From assembly GCA_032821775.1 (NCBI GenBank), contig JAVLRN010000004.1:4154001-4218000 (forward strand): a stretch of DNA of 64,000 nucleotides, written 5' to 3'. The DNA comes from Sanguinoderma infundibulare. Taxonomy: Eukaryota > Basidiomycota > Agaricomycetes > Polyporales > Polyporaceae. The translations under genes were made by a program, and so were the position numbers. Below the pieces are notes generated by a model, which worked only from the letters and a program-made list of their open reading frames with translations, ran no database searches and was not told the DNA's origin. Below, piece by piece: positions 47,797 through 58,887 of the stretch (position 1 is the stretch's first letter; each line of letters starts with the position of its first letter).

Positions 47797-50077
47797 ATGT
47801 CTCTACGGCTGCCTTGGGAAGTCATCGAACGAGTCATCGATAACTCGTCCGGAGACACCCGTGTGCTGCGCACCTTCGCTCTCACCTGCCGCCAGCTCTA
47901 CCCGCGCAGTGTCGCCATCCTCGTTGCCCATGTCAAACTGCGAACTTGGGATCGCCTCGTGGCCTTTGTGGACGTCCTACATGCCAGGCCGTATCTTCGA
48001 CCCCTAGTTCTGTCCCTAGAAGCCCCAATGACAGTTCTCCCTCCCTCGATGATCTGCATGCTCTCCAATCTCGCAAAAGTGGCGCTCCTCGGCAATTCTG
48101 GCATGAAGGGCGGCTTAAGCACGGTCCACCCGTCCGCTCTCCTCCGCTTTCGGTACCTGGGAAGGAGCGTCGGAAGCCTCAGCATCGCTTTCATGCGGTT
48201 CTCTTCATTCTTATCTTTCCTCCGCATCGTCTCAGCGTTCACGAACATACAAGACCTGTCCTGTCGCTATATCAGCATCGCGAACAAGAGCTCGGACGAT
48301 GTCCATTTGGAGCAACAGACCCGAAGTCTGTCACGAGGGATCCCCGTCAGGACACTCAAGGTACCTCACGCATACACGTCCCGCAAACGCCGTCCTTGAC
48401 ATGCCATTCTTCAGGTAGGCGAACGGGTAGATCGCGAAATATTCGAGCCGCTTGTCGCCCTGAGCGAATGCACAGCGTCAGCTCTCAACCTGACCATAGA
48501 GACTTACTCGAATTTGAGTACGTCAGTCGTCGTCTCAGTAATCCGCGATCGGTCCTCAACACTCGCCGCAGGCCCACCGCATAAATTACCGAAGTCCGTC
48601 GCAAATTGGCCCGCCCTAAATTCCTTGACACTGCGAACAGAAGTCCGGCAGGCATCTGTCCAACGCACTATCGAGATCTTGACGCATTTCGCGGGCGCCG
48701 GCCGCCTGATGGAGGCGACGGTCGACTTCTTCGAGAACAGTGACGATCTGCGGACGCTGTGTCTCACATTCGGCCAGACCTCTGCGCTACACCCCGAACT
48801 GGAGCGCATCCTCGTCAGTTTCCCTAAACATACGGTGTCGTTCTCTGTCGATCGCCCGGTGAACGTACGAAAGCACTACTCTTGGCTGCAAGAGTTTGGA
48901 AAGCACTTTCCCCTGTTGCTCGAACGGCGCGCGTTGTCTATTAACGCCGAATCGTGTAAGTACAGTCACCTTTCTGTAGACTAGAGCTGATACTAGCTCA
49001 GCTGGGAAGCCCGGGCACGACGGCCGCGTCTCGTCCCTCCTCATCGCCCCAGACGGAGAATGGGTCGCGACCAGCGCTGAAGACGACACTGTCATCCTCT
49101 GGGATGGCCGCCGCGCGTCCATCTCGCACGAATGGCACTCCGCCAGCGGAAAAGACGTCGCGCTCGCATCCTCCCCGGACGGGACGCGCCTCGCGACCAT
49201 CGGCAGCGCAGGCATCGCCCTCTGGGACCTCACCACACGCCCACGCCCGCCACCCCGAATCGCCACGTCCGGAAAGGGCCGCCCCTGGCCCTTCGTCACC
49301 GACAAGCACGCGTGGTCCCCAGATGGCGCGCTCATCGCCTGCGGCGAGCGCGTCACCGGCACCATCCGCCTCTGGGATGTGCGCACGCTTCCGCCCGAGG
49401 AGGTCCGCCCCGCGCTCACGTGGCCAAGCAACAAGGTCCGCTTCCAGTCCAAGTCTGGGTTCTCCTCCATTCGGTTCTCGCCCGACGGCCGCTGGCTCAC
49501 CGTCGCCAGCAGGGGCTGCTGCTGGTTGTGGGACGTCGCGGCGCGCGCTCTCCGGCACGAGCTGCACGAGCTGCCGGCCCTTTCGCTCACGGCCACGTTC
49601 CACCCGCGGAGCACACACGTCGCGACCGGGAACCATGACGGGACGGTCGCGGTGTGGGACGTGGAGAGCGGCGAGCGGACGAGCGTGCTCAAGGGGCACA
49701 CGGGGCGGGTGGAGGATGTCGGGTTTTCGCCCGATGGAGAACTGCTGCTGTCGGTGTCGACGGACAAGACGGTCGCGATTTGGGACATGGGCAATGGCCG
49801 CAAGCTCGCCTCGCTCGAGGGACACCAGAATGCGGTCCATGCGGCCTGCTTCTCGCCGTGCGGGAAATACGTCGGGTCGGCGTCGGAGGATACAATGGTG
49901 AAGCTCTGGCGAGTGCGCGACGGAGGGTGCGTGGCGACGTTTGCGGAGCACGGGGCGGACGTGAACCACGTCGCGTTCGTTCCCGATGGGACGATGCTGT
50001 GGTCCAGTGCGGTCAACGGGACGGTCTTCGGGCGCTGTGTGGGTGACATTATGCCTCGTGATGGACGCTTGTGCTAG
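47797..50077 (+). CDS. F-box/WD40 protein (right-arm copy)
   Basis: Exons 47797-48360, 48415-48517, 48572-48955 and 49002-50077, exactly matching the exon lengths of the left-arm copy (708 residues). The F-box-like start MSLRLPWEVIERVIDNSSGD is conserved. The WD40 exon carries ATSAEDDTVILWD, ATGNHDGTVAVWD, LSVSTDKTVAIWD and GSASEDTMVKLWR. Both copies being open over four exons implies either recent duplication or selection on both. The stop overlaps by a few bases the end of the convergent unrecognised ORF (50074). Confidence 0.85.
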
Positions 50078-51058
50078 GATACATTGTATGCGTTATGGTA
50101 GAGGGCCTGGTACGACGTCGGGAAGTCCAATTTCTCGCAGAGGAAATTCATCTCCAATGGCTCTCGCGTTATGTATCGAGTCGAGGCGCACGACGGAGAT
50201 CGTCCTTCGTCACAGTGCACAACTTGTGGATCCTGCTGCAATGGGTGCATGTCATGATTTAACACTTCAATACAGTAAAACGCAATCACCGTGAATTTTC
50301 TCCGTGAGCCGATCGAAGGCGGCAGGGAGCATGAGGGTCCTGGCTCGGACACGGCGTTTATTATCATCGTCCTTATGTAGGTAGGATGCTCTGACCACAG
50401 GCGTCGACCGTTGTCGATGCGGGCGTAAAACTTGAGAGAGCAACGAGCGGCGAGGAACAGGAAGAATAGCGTAAGTCGCGAACCCTCTTCGATGGACGCC
50501 TCGTCTGGGGATGCGGGGAGGGGAGAACGGACAAACGCGCTGAGGATGCCGAAGACGTTGCGAATGTGCTTATCTACAGAGGGACGTTTGAAGATCTGAT
50601 GAGTCGTGGCGATACGTGAATGTACCTCATAACATAACAACATACGTTGTTTCCCATAAGGGCTCCTGCAGACACTCTTTGAAGTCGGTGCGGCGCTCAA
50701 GCTCCAACAACTCGATTTTGAGCGCGGGTGTACGAGACCAGCTCGGAGCCTGTGTTGGGAGCCACTAAGGTAGCAGCGACCCCGGTGCGCTCTATCCGGT
50801 GATAGCGATAGCTTTATTAGTACCACAATCACCGTTGTCACAAGGCTCCCCGGTATTGAGGATGAAGGCGAGGTACATCGATGGATCTAGAGTCCTCAGG
50901 TGCTTCGCCTTTACCTTCAATTCGCTTCCCTGCGTCGAAACAGAGTCTCTTTTGGCCTTGGTAAGCTCAAGGAGGTGTGAGAGCAGCGCAATATCGAGAC
51001 GGACGTCAGTGGACCAAGCAAAGAAATATTCGAAGTTGGGCAGGGCGGGTGCCGACAA
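50074..51058 (-). CDS. Unrecognised gene, right-arm copy
   Basis: Mirror of 34632-35547. Frames read NFEYFFAWSTDVRLDIALLS, LTKAKRDSVSTQGSELKVKA and HIRNVFGILSAFVRSP. It carries in-frame insertions relative to the left copy: two residues after YLAF, one in CGTNKAIA, and eight (LPASPDEA) after RSP. Exon joins are not settled. It uses a different terminal stretch (SYQALYHNAYNVS) because the stop differs. Confidence 0.4.
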
Positions 51059-51994
51059 CTATGAGAGATTTTCTGGAGAAGTGGGGGAATCAGAATGAGG
51101 CATCGAGTGCGAGGGCGACCACAGGTATCAAGCGTTGGTTTCAAAGCAATCGATGGACGAAGTTAGGACGGGGGAGGTTAACAATGCCCTGACAGTATCC
51201 GATCATGGGCGTCCGACAATCGCTGACTCAGCGCTGGAAGGGACTCGGACTCCGACCGCATTTCGAACCGTTCAAGCATCGTAGGCACTCATCTCCCACA
51301 TCATCGCAACTAGTACCCTCGTTTCCTCTGGATTGATCTGAACGCCGTGGACGTCATGGAGCCAGTTCTCGTGGAGCCGACAGTCCAGGGATGGATCACC
51401 CGGGGGACGAAAAGGAGGACAGCGTGTGTGGTTCAAGTTCAAGTTCTGCACATTCTCTTCTCCATCTGCATGACCTTCATGGATCTATTTTAATGAAAAA
51501 TTTGAATTTCAGGCTAACCAAAAACGGATGTACGACTCCCAAACCGACAATATTACACTCGTGGTGTTTATGTTCGGACGCTTGACTTTGATTGATGTCC
51601 TTCGTCGCGCATTCGCGTAGCCCCATAGGTTCATTAACTCGCATCTACGTCGATACCTCAACAGCAAAGATGGCCGCGGGCTCGGTGTAACGTGGTCGCG
51701 TCGGAACTTGGGATGGCTGAGGATTGCACACTAGGCGGCTTGGCAGTACAGCGACAGACGCGATGCGGCAAGCGGATACGTCTCCAGCTTCACAATAGCC
51801 TACAGGTGGTCTATTGTGTCCCTCAGTCTGCGCGGATGATGCAGACGCAAGAGCCGGTTGACGCAGACAAACCTGTGCAATTCCGACGCTTTGACGGCGC
51901 CACCATGTCGCGGCGCGCTTTTTTGTTCAAGCAAAAGGGTATGTAGTCTACGCTCCGCCTGATTGGTATTCCAACCAACCTGACCCCTCCGTCA

Positions 51995-52002
51995 TATATA
52001 AA
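51995..52002 (+). promoter_or_regulatory. TATA box of right-arm WD40 gene
   Basis: TATATAAA about 105 bases before the ATG at 52106, in the same place as in the left arm. Confidence 0.5.
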
Positions 52003-52105
52003 GACCATCGTTCCGTCGCAGGTCCTCTACACCCCATCCGGTCTACTCCGCACATCGCTCACCTCTCTCAGAGTCGCCAGTTTCTCACCCTTCCTCCCTT
52101 CAATC

Positions 52106-53128
52106 ATGAACGTCCACACCGCCCCCATCACCTCGCTCGTCGCCTCACCCAACGGCGAGTGGGTCGCCAGCGGCTCCACAGACTCGCAGATCGTCCTCTG
52201 GGACTCGCTCGGCGTCCTCAGGATATGGGAGTCTCCAAAGAACGACACCGTCCTCACCCTCGCCGTCTCCCCCGACGGTGCCCGCCTCGCCTCCTCCGGC
52301 GACGCAGGCCACATCATGATCTGGGACACGGGCAGCGGTGAGCTCCTCGCGACCCTCACCGGCCACTCTCAGCCCGTCCGCACTCTCGACTGGTCCAAGG
52401 ACGGCAGCAAGCTCGCATCGGGCTCGGACGATGGCACCGTGCGGATCTGGGACGGCCAGACGTACGATTGCCTGCACGACATCGCCGGCCACCCGGGCGC
52501 GTTCACCACCTTTGTCCTCTTCCTGGACAACGGGCAGCGCCTCGCGAGCGGCGGCACCGACAGTATCTGCAAGCTCTGGAACGCCGAGTCGGGTGCGCTG
52601 CACAAGGAGCTGAAGAACCACGGTGCGGCGGTGCGCTGCGCCTCATTGGACCCAGCGAACGCACGCATCGCGACCGCGTCGGACGACGGCACCGTGCGGA
52701 TCTGGAACATCGAAACTGGCAAGGAGCTCGCGACGCTCCCTGCTCACGACGCGCCCGTGCGCGTCCTCGCATACTCGCCCGACGGTGCGCAGCTCGTCTC
52801 CGGCTCGACCGACCCCACCGCGAACCTGAAGCTCTTCCGCGGCGACCTGCTCAGCGACGCGGACCGAGAGGTGAGGCAGCTCCGCGGACACACGGACCGC
52901 GTGCACGCGGTGTCGTTTTCGTTCGACGGCACGTACGTCGCGAGCGCGTCGTCCGACAAGTCTGTGCGGGTGTGGCGCACGGCGGACGGGGAGAGCGTGG
53001 AGACGTTCAGGGACGTCAACGACGGGGCTGCGACACACGTTGCGCTGTTCGAGTCGGCCGAGGACGGTCTCACGCTCGCTTCTGGATCTTATAGGGGAGT
53101 TGTCCGTCTCCGTATCCTCAGCCTCTAG
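52106..53128 (+). CDS. WD40-repeat protein, 340 residues (right-arm copy)
   Basis: Single exon, MNVHTAPITSLVASPNGEWV to RLRILSL. Same repeat layout as the left-arm copy; nine residue differences (for example IWNIE for IWHIE, STDPTAN for STDHTAN, SDADREV for SDAHREV) and no length change. An intact propeller with no other domain. Its near neighbour is a coding-like fragment at 53480. Confidence 0.88.
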   Translation: MNVHTAPITSLVASPNGEWVASGSTDSQIVLWDSLGVLRIWESPKNDTVLTLAVSPDGARLASSGDAGHIMIWDTGSGELLATLTGHSQPVRTLDWSKDGSKLASGSDDGTVRIWDGQTYDCLHDIAGHPGAFTTFVLFLDNGQRLASGGTDSICKLWNAESGALHKELKNHGAAVRCASLDPANARIATASDDGTVRIWNIETGKELATLPAHDAPVRVLAYSPDGAQLVSGSTDPTANLKLFRGDLLSDADREVRQLRGHTDRVHAVSFSFDGTYVASASSDKSVRVWRTADGESVETFRDVNDGAATHVALFESAEDGLTLASGSYRGVVRLRILSL

Positions 53129-53479
53129 CGCCTCCAAGTCGTCGACCTTGTAGTGTCAGACACTATTTCCCATCACTTCCCTGAACTTGTCTCTGTCCCA
53201 CTGCAGTATGTAATAGAGCCACACCACAGAATTCGATTACCGCATTTGAACTCTGTATTAACCTTAACCGGCGTCAGGGCCCGCGAAGGACTCTGGGGCG
53301 TCACGGACAGCATTGGTTCCTGAGAGTAGCACCGACTGCGTACACCACGCTGGTCATAATCAACGGTCGGTTTCCACGCCGGCAAAAGGACCGTCTATCG
53401 CACCATTATGAGCGCTGAGACCTGAAGAAGGCACTGGCCAACAAATACACAGCGAACTTCATCCCCCTCAGCGCGTCAA

Positions 53480-53690
53480 AGCACAAATGTCCACAGTAAT
53501 GTCCTCCGGAATAGACGCGACTACGCAGACTCCTCGCCCGACGAACGCGCGGACCTCTCGACGCTCGCGAAGGCCACGCGCGGCTCGTCCGAAGCCGTGG
53601 AGGGCACGGAGGTGGAGACGAAGGGGCATGCGCGGGAGGTGGACGATTATAGTGCCTCGTCGAGCTGGCCAAGACTGAGCGCGTGACGCG
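53480..53690 (+). other. Short coding-like fragment, mirror of 32050-32250
   Basis: Reads DYADSSPDERADLSTLAKAT, then EGTEVETKGHAREVDDYSAS and SSWPRLSA to a stop. Confidence 0.3.
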
Positions 53691-53879
53691 CGCGGGCGCG
53701 ATCGTCCTCGCGGGGTGGGCTTCGGGCGCAACTTGGCTTAGTGTTACACGCGTGTGTCGCGAGTTTCTGGTCGCGGAGGCTGTCCTGAGCGAGTAAGTAT
53801 GTCGGATGCTGGATGGTGTTTTAGCACGGGTGCTCCAAGTTCCAGGATAGGCCACCTGCCAAGTCGGGAACGCAGGGAT

Positions 53880-53940
53880 CCTGCCGTAACGGGTAAGCGT
53901 GACGCCCGTGTGCCGTGGCCACACATCGATCGATGGGGGT
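53880..53940 (-). repeat. Dispersed 3'-tail repeat, copy 4
   Basis: Minus strand carries ATCGATCGATGTGTGGCCAC followed by CTTACCCGTTACGG. Confidence 0.65.
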
Positions 53941-54170
53941 CTTTTGTTGCTTTCCCTCGCAGCCAACTACCTCCCTCGACCTTGAGGAGTATGGACCACT
54001 GCAGATATTCTATGTGGGCTTCTAAAAACGCTTTCTTATGGCTAGGCGGACCTCTCTACATCTGCTCGCTTGGATATTCCTGCTTTCAAGTCGGTTCTCT
54101 CGGCGAAAATCGTCAATCGGACCACTCTGGCAGTAGTACACCAGGCAAGGCTCGTATCCCTCTCCTCGCA

Positions 54171-54236
54171 ATCGATAGACATGCTATGTGTGGGATTTCT
54201 ATATCCATATATAACTTCCACTCATAGCAAATCGAT
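54171..54236. repeat. Conserved inverted repeat (hairpin), copy 4
   Basis: ATCGATAGACATGCTATGTG at 54171-54190 faces CTCATAGCAAATCGAT at 54221-54236, with a near-palindromic TATATCCATATATAA interior. Confidence 0.75.
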
Positions 54237-54532
54237 CGTCTTGGCGAGTCGTGGAGGGTTCGCAGTCAGCAAGCACCATGGAGACGACGGCTCGGACCAG
54301 GTGGAATGAAACATGTGTTATACATAACGAGGATACAGAGATGAGAGGTGAGAGGTGAGAGGTGAGTATTCGCGAACATCTACATGAACGAAAGCGCACG
54401 GGCCGCTGGTCAACATATGTCATTTGAATTCGGCCTGCCTCCAGCGCTGAAGCCATGGCCTGAAGAGGTTGTCGCAAGTGACCGTCTTCTTCCGGCGAAT
54501 ATGTGTGAGATTTCATTATCCGGCCGCTCGTC

Positions 54533-56579
54533 TCAGAAGAGGCAAGCGGCTCGAAGCGTCTGGAAGGGGGACGACGATGGGGCGACGTGCGTGCCGTCCC
54601 CTTGCCCCGTAGTAAAGCCCATGCCGAGCGCAGGCTCCGCAGGCTTCGGTTTCCCGGGGGAGAGCCACCAAAGGTCGCTGTCGGTGAAGATCCCCGCAAA
54701 GACGTCTGCGTCGCCTGGATCGACGGGTAGGATCGTTGAGGATTCGTACGCGTCGAAGTTCCCGACGACGACGGGCTCGATTCCGGTCCCGCCGCTCCCC
54801 GCGGACGTTGTGGACGGATACGCGGCGTAGTGGTCGACGCTCGCGTCCGTGACTTGGTGCGATGGCACGGCGGAGGAGTAGGCTGACAAAGCCTCCTCGT
54901 TCTGCTGTACCAGTTGCTCGACAGGGTTGGGCCTCTGCGAGTATGTCGTGAAGGCAGGCTGGAGGATTGTGGATGGCGACGCGGAAGATTTGTCGACGAG
55001 GGCCCCCGCGAGCGAGCTCCATGTTGTGCTGGAAGGGGATGATGAGACATGCCTTTGCTGTTCAGTGGACGGCGGCACAGGTGTGGAAGCGACGTGCTTT
55101 TCGATCAGAACGTGCGCACACGAGCTCGATGCTGTGCTGGAGGCGTAGGTTGGAGACACACCAAGCTGATGTGGGGGTCGTGCAACCGTGGATGGGTAGC
55201 CGTCGTGCCTTGGATGGTACTGAAAGGCGGGGCAAGACAGGAACTGAACGGAGGCGGGTGAAGGAGTGCTGACGGACCCCCCGTATGCGTAGCCAGTGGT
55301 GAAGTTGAAGCCTTGCTCCGTACCGAACGGCGTGGAAGCCTGCGGCACGTCCGCGCGTCCAGTCCATTGCGCAACTTGCGGAGTTACGGAACTGGTTTGG
55401 AGGTGCGCGACCATGTTGGGGTACGGTGCATGCGCGGAGAATCCTCCACCCAGCGAAGGACTGAACCGAGTATGACGCTCGCCGGCTGCACCAGCGTAAT
55501 GATAGCTGGGAGGAGGAAGCATGGGGAGAGGTAACTCTGGAGTCGCGGGGAGTCCGTGGGCATACCGGGGGAAGCTCGACGCGCCACTCTCGGGGCTCGG
55601 GTTGGGGCGCCAGTAGGGTGTCTGCTGGCGCAGCAGACGACTTTGCATTGGCATTGTCGTCACGCTGCGGCTAGGCCATCCATGGGCGGAGGAACGTGTT
55701 GCGTCGGGATGATGTTCGCGCGACCCCGGAGAGTTCGCGGCGCTGAGAGGGTAGGGGAGGGGAGCGGGGATCGCCTCGTAAGCCATGGCGTTGCGGGCTT
55801 CTGGAGCGTGGGCGATGGCGGACGTGACGTTGGTGCGTGTTGTGCGCTGGGTCTAAGCAGAAGTGAGTACCGAACCATGGCCATGATGAAAGTCCGATGT
55901 CAGATGCGACTTACCTTCGTCGCAGCCGCACGGCGGGGAGGTAGGCGAGGTGGAGAGGAACGTCCTGGGGTGAGCTGGGGCTTGCCCACGCCCGGAGAGT
56001 TGGCGACGACGAGAGGGTGAGGGAGGGGAGCGGGCCTCGTGGTAGTATTAGGGATCGGGGATGGGATGGTCGTCCGCTTGTTGCTCTATGGCGAAGCAGC
56101 AGTAAGTAACCCACCATGGTGCAAGTCAGTGTCAGATGCCAACTTACTTCTGTCTGGGAGACCTTGCGCTTCTTCCCCTACGTCGAAGCAGTAGTAAGTA
56201 ACTCACCGTCGTGCAAGTCCCATGTTAGATTCCGACTTACTTGCGTCGCAGGGGCCTGTTCAGACCGAGTGGCCTCCGCCTTGGCTTGCTTAGCAGCCAA
56301 CGCCTTCGCTTTTCGTGCCTCCCTTTGCCGGTCGTGTTTCGCTGTTCGTCGTCTCACCGGCTCGTTCATTCGCCTGCCATTGATTGGCACGTACTTCGCG
56401 ATCTTCATCCAAAGTGAGTTAGTGGAAGCTCGTTTGTGAATTAGTGTAGATAGGCTTACATCGCCGTCTGGCATGCCTCGCATCCATGCAGACGCCGACA
56501 TGACTTGAACGAGTTCGCCCCACGGTTTCGCGTCTTCAAACTGACCGCGATCCTGCTGCTGAGTGGGCAATGAGGCCAT
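54533..56579 (-). CDS. Four-member family protein, copy 4 (putative nuclear protein)
   Basis: Starts at ATG 56579; exon 1 56460-56579, last exon 54533-55852, with exons 2-4 between as in copy 3. The basic block RRMNEPVRRRTAKHDRQREA is identical to copy 3. The microexon reads GKKRKVSQTE. The last exon has one long open frame with LPVDPGDADVFAGIFTDSDL and WWL, ending TLRAACLF. The third shared-type intron is full length here (about 62 nt). Same caution as copy 3 on function. It is the best-preserved mirror partner of copy 3. Confidence 0.75.
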
Positions 56580-56689
56580 AGTGTGGAAGATGATGTTGTG
56601 GAAATGGGTGAAGTTCAGCGGTAGGGAGCGTTGAAGGTGAAGGTTGAAGGACGGATGGTAGGCGGGTGAATGGTGGTTGGAGTTGAGTG

Positions 56690-57505
56690 AGTTGGCGCCG
56701 GGTTCGGATTATAGATCTTGGGCCTGGAGCTGAGTTATAAAATGCGATGTACTCTTGCGCTGGAGAAGAGGACGATGGACGACATTCTCATGCGAAACAC
56801 GTGGATCAATGACTAGGACGGAGGGGGTTGAGAGGGCTGTGAGGGCGCCCATTCGAGAAGAGAAGCTGATCTGGCTGCGGTGATATGTCTGCTTCGCTAG
56901 AGGTAAGTCTACTGGACTATTCTGGCTCAGGCGGAGATTGATTGTGCTGCAAGAATCCTAGGATGATATCCTAATAAACACGTTTTGAGCACGCGAGCTC
57001 TCGCCGAGTGGCACCGCCGAGCTGGAGGAACAGGCACTCTCACGAGGTCTGTTTCTTTCCCAGAAATCCTCTGGCTGTAAATGTTTCAGATTGTGCTTCT
57101 CGTCCAGTATCGGAGGTCCTGCTGACTGGGCGCGGAGGTGCAGAAGGGCCCCTCGGACTAGCTAACAGTTCAGGCACGGCGAGCCTCGGGAAGGAAGGAA
57201 GGGAACATCGCGGGCCAATAGCACTGCATCGATCACCACGCGAAGGATCGGATCGATCAGAGATGGTCCTTCCTCCGTCGGCTTGCTTTATCCCAGCATG
57301 CGGACGTTCGAAGGGGGTGGCCATACGCAGCGGCTGAGGACCACCACCTCGCGAGGTAAGTAGCGGGGAAAGCTCTCTCAAAAATCACCTACTGCAGTGT
57401 CTCTTACGGAAGTCGCATTCAGACCAATTGCAGACTCGTGAGCAGATACACAGACCTGGGACAATGGTCGGAGAGATGATTGTCCATTAGGCGCTGGTCC
57501 AGGAC
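56690..57505. other. Intergenic repeat upstream of family copy 4
   Basis: Same sequence as 14250-15035 and the mirror of 28230-28990. Includes the 70-bp inverted-repeat arm at 57425-57505. Confidence 0.5.
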
Positions 57506-57910
57506 AACAACTGCTAAAATCGGACACCTCGGTATCATCGAGCGTCCGGCAACAGACCGACCAGTACTGCACTGTCGGGTCTAGTATGAGTTACCTGCCG
57601 AGGTTCCCGAGGCCGATGGTCCAAGATGCGTGCACAAATATGGTGCTGTCCTTGCGTCGTGCCCATAGTCGGACGAGCGCGACTCGCTGTCGCTTTCTCT
57701 CTCTCTCTCATCTCCTCGTAGCAAACAGTCACCACCACGTCGATTCTCAGTAGAAATACCATAGGAGATACTACCTGCAGCCCAGTCTAAAATACAGCAT
57801 TGGAGGGAGCGGACGGACCATCAGTTTGTCGATAGATTACGGTTCGCCAATATCTGCATGGATGATATGGGAGACAGTCGCGCAAGAGCTGGCATTATCA
57901 CGGTTTGGTG

Positions 57911-58290
57911 TTACGAACACCCAGAAACACCTGTCGATAGACCACAGCGTCGAATACAGCTCTCGACCATCTCCCTCGCCTGACAACCTTCAACTACTTC
58001 CGGCTCCATCACCATGGGCAACTGTACGTCCAGGAACAGCGGCAGAGTCATTCCGTCGTTGTCGGGAGTATGCATCAATCTCCCGAGTCGCTGCGCCTTC
58101 CTAGCGATATCGCACCCATCGGTACAATGCATCACCATCCTCGGCGGTTCTCTTCCTTGTGATTGGTCGGGCTTCTGTCCACCCGTCAGTATGTTTTGAT
58201 GGCCGTACTTGAATCCAAAAATGGTAAGGACCACCATCGTGATGCAGAGCTCCACCGCGGGCGGCTTCTCGTCGCACTCGATGAGTCGCG
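57911..58290 (-). CDS. Unrecognised ORF, mirror of 27450-27821
   Basis: Reads ECDEKPPAVELCITMVVLTI, FGFKYGHQNIL, then MVMHCTDGCDIARKAQRLGR. Frame kept between arms; translation uncertain. Confidence 0.25.
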
Positions 58291-58504
58291 AGTGATCATG
58301 CGCATCGCCGCCGTCACTGTACTCCGCGGATTCTTCGACCAGTTAGTGTCGACAGGGTTCCAGGTTTGCAGGTTTGACGTTCATGGAAGATGGTTGATTT
58401 TCCATGTGGGCCACCCCAGGCAGGACCCTGACGCCTCTCTAAGACTCCTTCCAGTGCCGTGTGAAACTAGTCAAAGAGACCTCCCACCCAGTTGTTCGCT
58501 CTCC

Positions 58505-58680
58505 CTGTAGCCCAAAAATAGTCTGTCCAGAATTGCTTCCTCCGACACTGTCCGCACGACCGTTAGCGCGACCATCTGTTAGCGCGGCCATCCGCACGCC
58601 CGAAAAATAGCCTGTCCAGAATTAGTTCCTTGCGTGGGTCCACAACACTGTCCGCACGACCGTTAGCCCGAGCTTGCAAT
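58505..58680 (+). repeat. Tandem duplication of about 110 bp
   Basis: Two diverged copies share AAAATAG-CTGTCCAGAATT and ACACTGTCCGCACGACCGTT, with extra short GTTAGCGCG repeats between. Confidence 0.5.
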
Positions 58681-58887
58681 GTCGATATAGCTGTTGTTAT
58701 TGCGGTGAATTTTCCGATAATGGATGACACACATTCATTGAGGGTTATTTCTCTGAACAACGAAAGCTACAATTAATCAGCTTCAAAAGAGTTTGCATCA
58801 TTCAGTGCTATAGCAAGACATGAAACATTCACATGACAATTGACCAAAGTATCACCACATTTGGAGACACAAATAATGACATGAATA

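Larger units (their letters stand above)
47634..58420 (-). repeat. Large inverted repeat, right arm (about 10.8 kb)
   Basis: Mirror of 27330-38047; see that entry for the gene pairs. Differences are scattered substitutions, small indels (three-base multiples inside coding parts) and local insertions such as the longer array after 58420. Confidence 0.9.
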
